Of a stretch of 25,884 bases of DNA, positions 10,363-19,077 are shown in pieces. Source of the DNA: Burkholderiaceae bacterium (GTDB lineage: Bacteria; Pseudomonadota; Gammaproteobacteria; Burkholderiales; Burkholderiaceae_C); the NCBI GenBank assembly GCA_031276435.1, contig JAISNB010000199.1:1-25884 (forward strand), in the 5' to 3' direction. The number at the start of each line of letters is the position of its first letter. Position 1 is the first letter of the stretch. The translations under genes were made by a program, and so were the position numbers. Under the pieces are notes generated by a model. It saw only the letters and a list, made by a program, of their open reading frames with translations, was not told the DNA's origin and did no database searches.

Positions 10363-11076
10363 CTAGGGAGCAGCCGCCGCTTCGTCAGTTGCCGCCGCCG
10401 CGTCATTGGCACTATCGACGCCATCGGTGGCATCGGCGTCACTGGCGGCGGCATCAGCGTTGTTGGCGGCAGGGACGTCGCTTGCGGCGCCCTGGGGCGG
10501 CGGGGGTTCTTCAAATTGTGCGCCAGCGGCATTGGCCATGTACGCCACGGCGCGGGCGATTTCATAGTCAGAGAAAGCGGCGCCGCCTTGCGCGGGCATG
10601 TTGTTTTTGCCGCGCAGCGAGGATTGCACCAGCGCGTCGTAGCCCTGGCCCAGGCGCGGCGCCCAGGCGGCAGCGTCCTCGAATTTGGGTGCGCCCAGTG
10701 TGCCTGCGGCGTGGCAGATGGAGCACTGTTTTTTGTAGACTTCTTCTCCGGTGGCAACAGGGCGGTCGGTGGCGACGGCGACGCTGAGCGCAACGGAGCC
10801 GACTTTTTGCAGGCGCTCGGCAATGGCTTGCGGATCGGGTTGCCGTGGCGGCGTTTGGTATGCGGAGATGAGGTAGGCCGGTAGCGCGATGATGACAAAG
10901 ACCGCACTGGTCAAGGCAAAAACAAGGGGCCAGTGGCTTCCGCCGCCACTGCTGTTGGCGCTGGCGCCGCGACTGCTGCTGCTGTGGCTTGCGTGTGGAT
11001 GGCGGCGGCAGTCGGTCGATGTTGCTGATGATGTTGTTGGTGTGTTTGTTCGCTTACGGGCAGTGTCGTCGCTCAT
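10363..11076 (-). CDS. Membrane-anchored c-type cytochrome (cytochrome c5-like)
   Basis: The start is the ATG at 11076 (MSDDTARKR), with AGAGA upstream; an in-frame ATG at 11112 is less likely. It encodes 237 aa. A Ser/Arg-rich N-terminus precedes one transmembrane anchor (about 49-72), placing the rest in the periplasm. The heme-binding motif is CSICH at 118-122, followed by the short-cytochrome pattern GTLGAPKFEDAAAWAPRLGQ and then NNMPAQGG, whose Met (160) is the likely sixth heme ligand. This arrangement matches class I, c5-type electron carriers. Residues about 187-237 are a Pro/Ala/Asp-rich tail that looks unstructured and variable. It stands alone between repeat-rich DNA and the efflux operon. 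The heme protein call is firm; redox partners are unknown. Confidence 0.88.
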   Translation of the reverse strand: MSDDTARKRTNTPTTSSATSTDCRRHPHASHSSSSRGASANSSGGGSHWPLVFALTSAVFVIIALPAYLISAYQTPPRQPDPQAIAERLQKVGSVALSVAVATDRPVATGEEVYKKQCSICHAAGTLGAPKFEDAAAWAPRLGQGYDALVQSSLRGKNNMPAQGGAAFSDYEIARAVAYMANAAGAQFEEPPPPQGAASDVPAANNADAAASDADATDGVDSANDAAAATDEAAAAP

Positions 11077-11153
11077 GGCGTTCTCTGGTGTGGGGGATCG
11101 GGTTTTGCGCACGGCGCGCCTGGGGTGGCGCGCTCGGGCGGGCGAAGTCTGAA

Positions 11154-11159
11154 ATTATA
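11154..11159 (-). promoter_or_regulatory. Candidate -10 box upstream of the cytochrome gene
   Basis: A perfect TATAAT on the minus strand about 78 bp upstream of the start codon. No good -35 is seen at 16-18 bp, so this is only a partial promoter match. Confidence 0.3.
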
Positions 11160-11272
11160 GAGAACGGTGTTTTTGCGTGCGCGCGGTTGCGGTATTCCCG
11201 TGGATGCACGCGCGCGGCCACTTTCATCATCCATTCGCACTTGCGGTTTTGACGGCATCTTGCCGGAAAAGC

Positions 11273-11301
11273 ACGCGCGCCCGCCGCCCCGGAGCGCGCG
11301 T
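11273..11301 (-). terminator. Possible terminator of the RND efflux operon
   Basis: ACGCGCGC (11273-11280) pairs with GCGCGCGT (11294-11301) over a 13-nt loop, 4 bp past the channel gene stop codon. On the minus strand a short TTTT follows (after GC), so termination would be weak. On the plus strand TTTTG follows too. Confidence 0.45.
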
Positions 11302-11305
11302 TTTG

Positions 11306-12925
11306 TCAGGATGCGTTTTGGGATGCCGCCTGTGCGCCTGTGGTTTCTTTGGCGGCTTCGGCTGCTGCCGCGGCTTCTTCGTCGGCCTGTGACCAGCCGC
11401 CACCCAGTGCCTTGTACAACTGCACTTCGTTGACGCGCTGCGCAAGCTGGATTTGCGCCAGCGCCTGTTCGGTGGCAAAGAGCGATCGCTGCGCGTCCAG
11501 CAGGTTCAGGTAGCTGGCAACGCCGCTGCGGTAGCGCAAGTCGGCCATGCGGTAGCTGTCGCGGTCGGCTTCGGCCTGCGCTTTCAGGGCCGCGGCCTGG
11601 TCGTCCAGCGTGGCGCGGCCCGCCAGCGCGTCGGCCACTTCGCGGAAGGCGCTCTGGATGGCTTTTTCGTACTGCGCCAGCGCGATTTCGCGCGCGGCTT
11701 TGGCCGCTTGCAGGTTGGCGCTGTTGCGGCCCATGTCGAAGATGGGCAGCGCCAGGCTGGGCGCGACGGACCAGGCTTTGTTGGCCGATGCGACAAGGCC
11801 GCTGAGTTCGTTGCTGTTGTAGCCCAGGCTGGCGGTCAGGGCGATGCGCGGGAAGAAGGCCGCGCGCGCCGCGCCGATGTTGGCGTTGGCGGCAATCAGT
11901 TGTTGCTCGGCCTGGCGGATGTCGGGGCGGCGCAGCAGCAGCTCAGAGGGCAGTCCGGCGGGCACCTGGGCAAAGGCGGGCAGTGGCTCGGTGGGCGCCA
12001 CAGGCGCGGCGGCGGCAGCGTTGTTGCCACCAGTGCCCTCATCACCCTCTTGCGCGGGCGGTATGGCGGGAATCAGCTCTGCCGGGACGGGCTGGCCCAC
12101 CAGCAGCGTCAGCAGGTTGATGTCTTGCGCGCGCAGGCGCAATTGCTGGGCGCGCGCGGCTTGCGCAGCGGCGGTCAGTGATTCGGCCTGGCGCATGTCC
12201 AGTGCCGAGGACGCGCCGCTTTCAAATTGCAGCCGCACGAGCGCCAGCGATTGCTGGCGCGTGGCCAGGGTGCGTTCGGTCAGCGCCAGAAGCGCGGTGT
12301 CGGTTTTCAATTGCAGCCAGGCGTTGCTGACCGCGGCGATCAGGCTGGTTTGCGCGGCGCGGCGCGCCTCTTGCGAGGACAAAAACTGGGCCAGCGCCGC
12401 GTCCTTGAGCGCCGCCACGCGGCCAAAAAAGTCGATTTCCCAGGTGGACAGGCCCAGACCCACCGTGTAGTTTTCGGCGATGTGGCCGGGGTTGTAGGCC
12501 GACGGGTACGAGCGCGAGGCCGATGCCGTGGCGTTGATGCCGGGCACCTGGTCGGCGCGGCGGATCTGGTATTGCGCGCGCGCCTGTTCGATGTTCTGGA
12601 TGGCGATGCGCAAGTCGCGGTTGTTTTGCAGCGCCAGTTCGACCAGTTGCTGGATGCGCGCGTCCTGCACAAACTGCCGCCAGGGCAGATCGGCGGCGGC
12701 GGCGAGGGCAGAAGCCGCGCCACTTTCTTGCGGGACGGCAGCGGCGGCGGGGTGGCTGTCGCCGCCTGTGTTTTCGGGCCATTGGCCCGCCACGGGCGCG
12801 CTTGGGCGCTCGTAGTGGGGTGTCAGCGAGCAGCCCGCCAGCAGCGCAGCAAAAGCCAGCGCGCCCACGGCGGCGGGCCGCATCTGGCGCAGGGACGACG
12901 GGGTTTGCGGGTTCAAAGCCTTCAT
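11306..12925 (-). CDS. RND efflux outer-membrane channel lipoprotein (NodT/OprM family)
   Basis: The start is the ATG at 12925; the open frame continues upstream only as a shadow of the pump gene. It encodes 539 aa. The signal peptide ends in the lipobox LLAGC with Cys32 as the lipidation site, then SLTPHYERPSAPV, a typical OprM/NodT entry. Two outer-membrane-factor repeats follow: WRQFVQDARIQQLVELALQNNRDLRIA, and later RRPDIRQAEQQLIAANANIGAARAAFFPRIALT with the family Gly/Ala-Phe pattern. Near the end, DLRYRSGVASYLNLLDAQRSL is a family hallmark. A Gly/Asn/Ala-rich insert (about 305-330) and an Ala/Glu-rich C-terminal tail are the unusual parts. It begins 17 bp after the pump stop codon, so it is the last gene of the operon and supplies the outer-membrane tunnel. 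Confidence 0.93.
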   Translation of the reverse strand: MKALNPQTPSSLRQMRPAAVGALAFAALLAGCSLTPHYERPSAPVAGQWPENTGGDSHPAAAAVPQESGAASALAAAADLPWRQFVQDARIQQLVELALQNNRDLRIAIQNIEQARAQYQIRRADQVPGINATASASRSYPSAYNPGHIAENYTVGLGLSTWEIDFFGRVAALKDAALAQFLSSQEARRAAQTSLIAAVSNAWLQLKTDTALLALTERTLATRQQSLALVRLQFESGASSALDMRQAESLTAAAQAARAQQLRLRAQDINLLTLLVGQPVPAELIPAIPPAQEGDEGTGGNNAAAAAPVAPTEPLPAFAQVPAGLPSELLLRRPDIRQAEQQLIAANANIGAARAAFFPRIALTASLGYNSNELSGLVASANKAWSVAPSLALPIFDMGRNSANLQAAKAAREIALAQYEKAIQSAFREVADALAGRATLDDQAAALKAQAEADRDSYRMADLRYRSGVASYLNLLDAQRSLFATEQALAQIQLAQRVNEVQLYKALGGGWSQADEEAAAAAEAAKETTGAQAASQNAS

Positions 12926-12942
12926 GATGGGTCTCTTTCGGA

Positions 12943-15900
12943 TCAGGCGCCCGGGGCGTTGGATGACGGTGGGGGCGGCGGCTGGTCGTCGCCAGCGGTG
13001 TGCGGCGGCGGAACGGCGCCTTCGTGCAGCGCCTGGCGCTCGCTTTCGCTCAGGCCGCCTTCGGCCTGGGCAACGTAGCTGTCGGCCTGCTCGGCGGTGA
13101 TGCCAGCGTGGATGGCGTGCTCGTGCGAGCGTTCCATCTCGCGCTGGCCCGGCTTGAATATTCTGCGCACCACCACAAAGAACATGGGCACAAAGAAGAC
13201 CGCCAGCGCCGTGCCAATCACAATGCCGCCCATCACGCCGGTGCCAATGGCGCGCTGGCTGGCCGAGCTGGCGCCCGAGGCAATGGCCAGCGGCAGCACG
13301 CCCAGCGTGAAGGCCAGCGAGGTCATGATGATGGGCCGAAAACGCAGGTGCGCCGCGGCCAGCGCCGCTTCCAGCGCGCTCTTGCCTTGCGCCTGCATGT
13401 CCTTGGCGAACTCGATGATCAGAATGGCGTTCTTGGCCGACAGGCCGATGATGGTGACCAAGCCGATCTGGAAGTAAACGTCGTTGTCCATGCCCCGGCC
13501 CGTAATGGCCAGCAGCACGCCCAGCACGCCCAGCGGCACCACCAGAATCACCGCCAGCGGGATGGACCAGCTTTCGTACAGGGCGGCCAGCGCCAGCACC
13601 ACGGCCAGAATGGAAAAGCCGTAGACGATGAGCGCCTGGTTGCCCGCCAGTTTTTCCTCGCGCGACTGGCCCGTCCACTCAAAGCCGAAACCGGCGGGCA
13701 GTTGGGCGACAAGTCGCTCCATCTCGTCCATGGCCTCTCCCGTGCTGTAGCCCGGCGCCGGGCCGCCCGCGATGCGCATGGCCGAGTAGCCGTTGTAGCG
13801 AATGGTTTGCACGGGGCCGGTAATCCAGCGCGTGCTGGCAATGCTGGAGAGCGGCACCGCCTCGCCCCGGTTGTTGGTAACGGTCATCTTCAGGATGTCG
13901 TCGGGCTGCATGCGCGCTGGCGCGTCGGCCTGCACCACCACGCGCTGCAAGCGGCCCCGGTTGGGAAAGTCGTTGATGTAGGCCGATCCAAGCGATGTCG
14001 ACAGCACCGTGTTGATGGCGCTAAAGCTCACCCCCTGGGCCTGCGCCCGCTCGCGGTCGATTTCCACCTGCAATTGCGGCGCGTCTTCCAGTCCGTCGGG
14101 GCGCACGTCTTTGAGCACCTTGCTTTGACGGGTCATGCCCAGCAATTGATTGCGCGCGGCCAGCAGCGCGTCGTGCCCCAAAGAACCACGGTCTTGCAGG
14201 CGGAAGGTAAAGCCCGAGGCAACCCCCAGTTCGGGAATGGGCGGCGGGTTCACCGTGAAGATGAAAGCGTCCTTGATGCCCGCCAGCGCCTTCGTGGCGC
14301 GCGCGGCGATGGCCTCTGCCGTGTGCTCGCTTCCCGTGCGCTCTTCCCAGGGCGTGAGCGTCACAAAGGCAATGGCAGCGTTCTGGCCCTGCCCTGAAAA
14401 CGAAAAACCCAGCACCGCCATCATGCTGCTGACCTCGGGCTGCTTGAGCATGTAGGCTTCAAGCTGCTCGACCACGGCTTGCGTGCGCTCGCGCGTGGCG
14501 CCCGGGGGCAACTGGATGTTCACCAGCACGGTGCCCTGGTCTTCCTGCGGCAGGAAGGAGGCGGGCAGGCGCTGGTACAGCATCACCATCACCAGCACGA
14601 TGAGCACGTACACGACCATCAGCCGCCCCGCCTTGCCAAGCAGATGGCCCACAATGCCCTCGTAGCCCTTGGCCGTGCGGCTGAATTTGAGGTTGAACCA
14701 TTTGCCAAAGCGCGCGAACAGGCCCAGGAGGCCTTTTTTCTCGTGCGCGTTGCCATTGCGCTGCACCGGCTTGAGCAGCGTGCCGCACAGCGCCGGAGTC
14801 AGCGACAGGGCCATGAAGGCCGAGCAGAAGATGGACACGGCCATCACGGTGGAAAACTGGCGGTAGATGTTGCCGACCGAGCCTTTGAAAAACGCCAGCG
14901 GCACGAACACCGAAATCAGCACCACCGTCACGCCGATGATGGCCCCGGAGATCTGGCTCATGGCCTTGCGCGTGGCTGGCAGCGGCGCCAGTCCCTCTTC
15001 GCTCATGATGCGCTCGACGTTTTCCACCACCACGATGGCGTCGTCCACCACAATGCCGATGACCAGCACCATGCCGAACATGGTCAGCACGTTGATCGAC
15101 ATGCCCAGCGCCAGCAGCGCCCCGAAAGTGCCCAGCAGCGCCACCGGCACCACAATGGTTGGAATGATGGTGTAGCGCCAGTCCTGCAAGAACAGGAACA
15201 GCACCAGAAACACCAGCAGCACGGCTTCGGCCAGGGTTTTGACCACTTCGTTGATGGAAAGCTGCACAAACTCCGACGAATCGTAAGGCACCACCCACTG
15301 CACGCCAGCGGGAAAGTACTGCTGCAATTCGGTCATGCGCGCGCGCACCGCTTCGGCGGCGGCCATGGCGTTGCCCGAGGGCGATAGCTGAATGCCCATG
15401 CCCACGGAGGGCTGGCCCTTGAGCCGCCCCGTCGCCATGTAGCCTTGCGCGCCCAGCTCGATGCGCGCCACATCTTTCAGGCGCACCGTGCTGCCGTTGG
15501 CGTTGGCGCGCAAAACGATGTTGCCAAACTCTTCGACCGATGTCAGTTGCCCCTGCACCACCACGGTGGCCGAAATGGTTTGCCCCCGCACCCCGGGCAC
15601 ATCGCCAATCGCGCCCGCGGAAACCTGGGCGTTTTGCGCGGCGATGGCGGCGTTGACATCGGCAGCCGAGAGCTTCAGGCTCTCCAGCCTGGCCGGATCG
15701 ATCCAGATGCGCATGGCGCGCTCGGCGCCAAACAGTTGCACCTGCCCGATGCCGTGCACGCGCTGCAACTCGGGGACGATGTTGCGCGAAACGTAGTCGG
15801 CCAGATCCTGAATATCGGCATCCGGCTGCGTCGATGTCAGGGCCACCATCATCAAGAAGTTGGAGCGCGCCTTGTCCACACGCACGCCCTGCTGCGTCAC

Positions 15901-16263
15901 GGCGCCCGGCAGGCGCGGCGCGGCGCGCGAGAGGCGGTTTTGCACGTCCACCTGCGCCATGTCGATGTCGGTGCCCGGCTCGAAGCTCAGCGTGATCGAG
16001 CCGTTGCCGTTGGCTTGCGCCAGCGACTCGATGTAGGCCAGCCCGGGCGATCCGTTCATCTCGCGCTCGATGATCGAGAGCACGGAATCTTCCAGCGTCT
16101 GCGCCGTAGCGCCCGGATACGTGGCGTTCAGCGCAATGGTTGGCGGCGCCACCGGCGGGTATTGGGCCACCGGCAACTGCGTGATGGAAGTGATGCCGAT
16201 TACCATGATGAACAGCGCAATCACCCAGGCAAAAATGGGGCGATCAATAAAAAAGCGGGCCAT
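12943..16263 (-). CDS. RND multidrug efflux pump (AcrB/MexB-like, HAE1 family)
   Basis: It encodes 1,106 aa from the ATG at 16263 (MARFFIDRPIFAWV), with GGGAG upstream. The start, the QYPPVAPPTI entry and the pore-domain order are those of AcrB/MexB, the proton-driven inner-membrane trimer. The proton-relay aspartates are exactly at D407-D408 (IGIVVDDAIVVVENVERIM), and the relay lysine is in SAKNAILIIEFAKD. The domains are TM1, periplasmic loop 1, TM2-6, central TM block, loop 2 and TM8-12 with the usual internal two-fold repeat. It is about 55 residues longer than AcrB, because after the last TM and basic stretch there is an acidic, then Pro-rich C-terminal tail (ending PPPPPSSNAPGA). It lies 19 bp after the adaptor gene and 17 bp before the channel gene in one operon. 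The substrate range cannot be read from the sequence. Confidence 0.95.
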   Translation of the reverse strand: MARFFIDRPIFAWVIALFIMVIGITSITQLPVAQYPPVAPPTIALNATYPGATAQTLEDSVLSIIEREMNGSPGLAYIESLAQANGNGSITLSFEPGTDIDMAQVDVQNRLSRAAPRLPGAVTQQGVRVDKARSNFLMMVALTSTQPDADIQDLADYVSRNIVPELQRVHGIGQVQLFGAERAMRIWIDPARLESLKLSAADVNAAIAAQNAQVSAGAIGDVPGVRGQTISATVVVQGQLTSVEEFGNIVLRANANGSTVRLKDVARIELGAQGYMATGRLKGQPSVGMGIQLSPSGNAMAAAEAVRARMTELQQYFPAGVQWVVPYDSSEFVQLSINEVVKTLAEAVLLVFLVLFLFLQDWRYTIIPTIVVPVALLGTFGALLALGMSINVLTMFGMVLVIGIVVDDAIVVVENVERIMSEEGLAPLPATRKAMSQISGAIIGVTVVLISVFVPLAFFKGSVGNIYRQFSTVMAVSIFCSAFMALSLTPALCGTLLKPVQRNGNAHEKKGLLGLFARFGKWFNLKFSRTAKGYEGIVGHLLGKAGRLMVVYVLIVLVMVMLYQRLPASFLPQEDQGTVLVNIQLPPGATRERTQAVVEQLEAYMLKQPEVSSMMAVLGFSFSGQGQNAAIAFVTLTPWEERTGSEHTAEAIAARATKALAGIKDAFIFTVNPPPIPELGVASGFTFRLQDRGSLGHDALLAARNQLLGMTRQSKVLKDVRPDGLEDAPQLQVEIDRERAQAQGVSFSAINTVLSTSLGSAYINDFPNRGRLQRVVVQADAPARMQPDDILKMTVTNNRGEAVPLSSIASTRWITGPVQTIRYNGYSAMRIAGGPAPGYSTGEAMDEMERLVAQLPAGFGFEWTGQSREEKLAGNQALIVYGFSILAVVLALAALYESWSIPLAVILVVPLGVLGVLLAITGRGMDNDVYFQIGLVTIIGLSAKNAILIIEFAKDMQAQGKSALEAALAAAHLRFRPIIMTSLAFTLGVLPLAIASGASSASQRAIGTGVMGGIVIGTALAVFFVPMFFVVVRRIFKPGQREMERSHEHAIHAGITAEQADSYVAQAEGGLSESERQALHEGAVPPPHTAGDDQPPPPPSSNAPGA

Positions 16264-16282
16264 GCGGGTGTTCTCCCTTGCC

Positions 16283-17569
16283 TTAACGCGATGCGGCGGT
16301 TGACGCAAGGGCCTTGGGCGCGGCGCTGGCGGCGCTGGAGGCGCTCGTGCCAGGGCTGCCAGCGGCGGCGGGCGGCTTGCCAGGCTGCCACGGCACGGGC
16401 TTGACCACCTTGGTGCCCATGGCCACTTTCATCAAGCCTTCGACCAGCACCTGCTCGCCAGCGGCCAGACCGTCCGTGACGATCCAGTGGTTGCCTTGCG
16501 CGCCCGCAATCTTGACGGGGCGCGGGCTGACGCTGCCATCGGCGGCCACCACCATGGCAATGTCACCATGGCTGCCGCGCGTGACCGCTTGCTGCGGCAG
16601 CAAAATGGCGTGGGGCACCTCGGCCAGTTCCAGTTGCACGCGCACGTACATGCCCGGCAGCAGCAGGCTTTGCGGGTTGGGCAATTCGGCGCGCAGGCTC
16701 ACCTGCCCCGTGTTCTGGTCCACCGTCAGGTCTGAAAACAGCAGCTTGCCCGTGCTGTCAAACGGCGTGCCATCGTCCAGCAGCACCTTCACCTGCGCGG
16801 CCTCGGCACCGGGCGCGCGCCGCAATTGCCCCTCTTGCAGGGCCTGGCGCAGCTTGAGCACCTCGTTGGCCGATTGCGTCAGGTTGATGTACAGCGGATC
16901 AATTTGCTGCACCACCGCCAGTTGCGTGGCCTCGCCCTGGCCCACCAGCGCGCCTTCGGTCACCAGCGCGCGGCCAATGCGGCCCGAAATGGGCGCGGCG
17001 ACCGACGCGTATTCCAGATTGATGCGCGCGGTCTTGACCGCAGCGTGCCCGGCCTGCACCTGCGCCTGGGCGGCCTGTTCTGCCGCCACGGCGTTGGCGT
17101 ACTCCTGCTGGCTCACCGCGTTGGCCTGCACCAGCGGCTGATAACGGCGCGCCAGCGCCGCCGCCTGCGACAAATTGGCCTGCGCCTGCGCCAGCGTGGC
17201 CTGCGCGCTTTGCAGCGCGGCCTGGTAGGGCGCGGGATCGATGGCAAACAGCGCTTGCCCGGCCTTGACATCGCTGCCTTCCTCGAACAGGCGTTTCTGC
17301 AAAATGCCCGCCGCCCGCGCGCGCACCTGCGCCACGCGCGACGCTTCCAGCCGCCCGGGCAACTCGGTGGTGAGCTTGACGGTGGCAGGCGCCACCACAA
17401 CCACCGCCACCTCGGGCGGTGGCGGCTGCTGCGCGGCGTCGTCCTCTTTCGGGCCGCAGGCCGCAAGCAAGACCGCCGCCGCCGTCAGCGCGGCAGCCAG
17501 GGAAAGCGGGCCGCGCGCCGCGCGCCGCGGGGTCGTTGGAAAAGGCAAACGCAAAGCGAGTGTTGGCAT
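16283..17569 (-). CDS. RND efflux periplasmic adaptor lipoprotein (AcrA/MexA-like)
   Basis: The chosen start is the ATG at 17569 (MPTLALRLPF); the frame extends upstream into the promoter region. It encodes 428 aa. The signal peptide ends with the lipobox LLAAC, giving lipid-modified Cys38. The order is that of membrane-fusion proteins: a beta-barrel/lipoyl entry (ELPGRLEASRVAQVRARAAG), an Ala/Gln-rich alpha-hairpin (LAQAQANLSQAAALARRYQPL to EQAAQAQVQAGHAAV), the second lipoyl half (APISGRIGRALVTEGALV), and a beta-barrel with LPGMYVRVQLE. It bridges pump and outer-membrane channel. It is first in the operon; its mRNA would have a leader of about 230 nt if transcribed from the -10 box at 17809-17814. 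No strong ribosome site is visible. The Ala/Ser-rich C-terminal tail is unlikely to be structured. Confidence 0.93.
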   Translation of the reverse strand: MPTLALRLPFPTTPRRAARGPLSLAAALTAAAVLLAACGPKEDDAAQQPPPPEVAVVVVAPATVKLTTELPGRLEASRVAQVRARAAGILQKRLFEEGSDVKAGQALFAIDPAPYQAALQSAQATLAQAQANLSQAAALARRYQPLVQANAVSQQEYANAVAAEQAAQAQVQAGHAAVKTARINLEYASVAAPISGRIGRALVTEGALVGQGEATQLAVVQQIDPLYINLTQSANEVLKLRQALQEGQLRRAPGAEAAQVKVLLDDGTPFDSTGKLLFSDLTVDQNTGQVSLRAELPNPQSLLLPGMYVRVQLELAEVPHAILLPQQAVTRGSHGDIAMVVAADGSVSPRPVKIAGAQGNHWIVTDGLAAGEQVLVEGLMKVAMGTKVVKPVPWQPGKPPAAAGSPGTSASSAASAAPKALASTAASR

Positions 17570-17808
17570 GATGAAAAACCAGAAAAAGTTGGCCGCACCC
17601 GCCAGCGCCCGCGTGACCGGGCGCCCCTCGGGCGCGTCAGGCTTGAAAAAAACAGAACTTGAAAAGGCAGGGCGAAAAAACCGCAAACTCCGGAGTGTGG
17701 ACAGGGGGAGGGGAAAACGGCATCCGCGCTCTCAAACGATCAGTGTGCTAAGCGGATGTGATGCGTAGATTAAACGGCAGAGCCAGAAGCCTTTCAATGT
17801 GTCGGTGA

Positions 17809-17814
17809 ATTATA
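17809..17814 (-). promoter_or_regulatory. -10 box of the efflux operon promoter
   Basis: TATAAT on the minus strand, overlapping the left arm of the operator. No consensus -35 is seen at 17 bp. A repressor bound to the operator would cover the -10/-35 spacer. Confidence 0.55.
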
Positions 17815-17836
17815 CATACATCTGGGAATGTATGCG
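17813..17836. promoter_or_regulatory. AcrR-type operator (24-bp inverted repeat)
   Basis: The left part is TACATACAT and the right part GAATGTATG. Within it, CATACAT and ATGTATG form perfect 7-bp arms around a 6-bp spacer. It differs at only about four positions from the published E. coli AcrR box as I recall it (TACATACAT, then TTGT, then GAATGTATGTA). It lies between the repressor and the operon it would control and overlaps the operon -10 box. Confidence 0.85.
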
Positions 17837-17896
17837 CCATGTGCACACCTTGTTACAGTTGCGGTGCGGCGCGCGGCGCGACTTTTCCACCCCCCC

Positions 17897-18580
17897 ATGG
17901 CACCACGACGAACCAAGCAAGAGGCAATGGCAACGCGCCAGGCGTTGCTCGACGCCGCCGAGCGCGTCTTCGAGCGGCGCGGTGTCTCGCGCACCTCGCT
18001 GGCCGAAATCGCGCAAGAGGCCCGGCTCACGCGCGGCGCCATTTACTGGCACTTCCAGGGCAAGGCCGACCTGTTCAACGCCATGATGGAGCGCGTCAAG
18101 CCCCCCATGGAGCAGGCGCTGCGGCAGTTGGAGTTGCCGCCCGATGCCGCCTGCGACCCGCTGGAAAACTTCTGCGCACAAATGCGCTTTTCGCTCACGC
18201 AAATTGAAAACGACGCGCACATCCGGCGCGTACTCAACATTGCCATGCTGATGACCGAATACGTGCCCGAGCTAGGCTCCGTGCGCGCGCGTCACCTGAC
18301 CGCGCGGCGGCAAACCGCCCAGCGTCTGGGCGAGGCCGTCGCCAACGCCGCGGCACGGCGCAACATCGCCTTGCCCGCATCGACCACGGAAATTGGCGAA
18401 CTGCTGCACGGCCTGTTTTGCGGCATGGTGACCGACTGGCTGGTAGAGCCGGACTTCAGCCTGACGCAAACCACCATGCGCGGCGTCAAGCTCATGCTGC
18501 GCGGCCTGGGGCTGGAAATCGATGACAGCGCCCTGGCCTCCCCCCCTCCCGCGCGCGGACAAGCGGGCGATCAGGGATAA
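17897..18580 (+). CDS. TetR/AcrR-family repressor of the adjacent efflux operon
   Basis: The start is the ATG at 17897 (MAPRRTKQEAMATRQ), which matches the N-terminus of AcrR/TtgR; an upstream in-frame ATG at 17828 lies inside the operator. It encodes 227 aa. The helix-turn-helix occupies about 32-55 (RTSLAEIAQEARLTRGAIYWHF), the canonical TetR signature, followed by KADLFNAM. The C-terminal ligand domain has the AcrR-type pattern LHGLFCGMVTDWLVEPDFSL. The last ~20 residues are Pro/Ala-rich and dispensable-looking. A cognate operator lies 60 bp upstream, so autoregulation and repression of the divergent pump operon are expected, relieved by a toxic compound bound in the C-terminal domain. Function is inferred from family, position and operator. 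Confidence 0.93.
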   Translation: MAPRRTKQEAMATRQALLDAAERVFERRGVSRTSLAEIAQEARLTRGAIYWHFQGKADLFNAMMERVKPPMEQALRQLELPPDAACDPLENFCAQMRFSLTQIENDAHIRRVLNIAMLMTEYVPELGSVRARHLTARRQTAQRLGEAVANAAARRNIALPASTTEIGELLHGLFCGMVTDWLVEPDFSLTQTTMRGVKLMLRGLGLEIDDSALASPPPARGQAGDQG

Positions 18581-18615
18581 TGGCCGCCTTGCCAGAGCGC
18601 ATCTGGCAAAGCCGC

Positions 18616-18691
18616 GCGGCTGTAGCTCAGTGGATAGAGTATTGGCCTCCGAAGCCAAGGGTCGTGGGTTCGATCCCCGCCAGCCGCGCCA
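18616..18691 (+). tRNA. tRNA-Arg (anticodon CCG)
   Basis: The 76-nt cloverleaf folds fully. The acceptor GCGGCTG pairs with CAGCCGC, followed by discriminator G and an encoded CCA. TAGCTCAGTGGATAGAG forms the D-arm region. The anticodon stem is TTGGC/GCCAA with loop CTCCGAA, and the anticodon CCG is at 18649-18651. The T-arm is GTGGG-TTCGATC-CCCGC. It reads CGG arginine codons. It begins 35 bp after the repressor stop codon. Confidence 0.97.
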
Positions 18692-18843
18692 CAGTTTTCT
18701 CCCGCCCGCTGTTTGCGCCGCCGCTCGCGCGGCGGCAGATAGCGGCGCGCCCGCCTCACCGCTGGCGGCATGGGTAATCTGCACAGCGGAGTAAGGGTTG
18801 GGGAAAGCGAGCGACGATTTTTTCCGCAAACCCCAAAAACCCC

Positions 18844-18880
18844 CGTCATTGCCAGGGGCCTTGGCCCCGTGGCAATCCCC
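18844..18880. repeat. Dispersed hairpin repeat, family A
   Basis: ATTGCCAGGGGCC and GGCCCCGTGGCAAT form a stem with one mismatched position and a TT loop (18848-18876). The outer CGTCATTGC and GGCAATCC sequences are the family hallmark. Confidence 0.7.
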
Positions 18881-18970
18881 ATACGGCGTTTGCGCGGGGA
18901 CGGCTTTTTTCTGGGTACGGCGTGGCCCTGTGGCCCGCGGGGGTTGCTGTACGCGCAAGCGCCTTCTTCT

Positions 18971-19060
18971 GTAGGGGCGGGTTTGAAACCCGCCCCTTAC
19001 GGCGGCGCACGGGAGAACGCACGAGAAAAACCAGCGGGCAGGCTGCCCGCCCGCCGCGCA
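18971..19060. repeat. Dispersed hairpin repeat, family B
   Basis: GGGGCGGGTTT and AAACCCGCCCC form a perfect 11-bp stem around one G (18974-18996). The tail GAAAAACCAGCGGGCAGG matches the tail of the copy at 507-570. Confidence 0.75.
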
Positions 19061-19077
19061 AGCCGCCGCCTCAAGCC

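Larger units (their letters stand above)
17570..17896. promoter_or_regulatory. Divergent control region between efflux operon and its repressor
   Basis: This 327-bp spacer separates the adaptor gene (minus) from the TetR-family gene (plus). It holds an AcrR-type operator at 17813-17836 and a perfect -10 box for the operon on the minus strand (17809-17814). The remaining ~230 bp would be the untranslated leader of the adaptor mRNA. Confidence 0.75.
18692..19077. other. Intergenic stretch between tRNA-Arg and cysK, two dispersed repeats
   Basis: It contains a GCCGCCGC/GCGGCGGC stem (about 18718-18737) without a U-tail, a family A repeat (18844-18880) and a family B repeat (18971-19060). No gene was identified. 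Confidence 0.6.

Noticed and set aside
13000..16404. Several 300-460-codon plus-strand frames opposite the RND pump
   Set aside because: They are shadows of the pump gene on the minus strand, His/Arg/Gln-rich with no recognisable domains or ribosome sites.
18718..18737. GCCGCCGC/GCGGCGGC stem after tRNA-Arg as a terminator
   Set aside because: No U-rich tail follows the stem.
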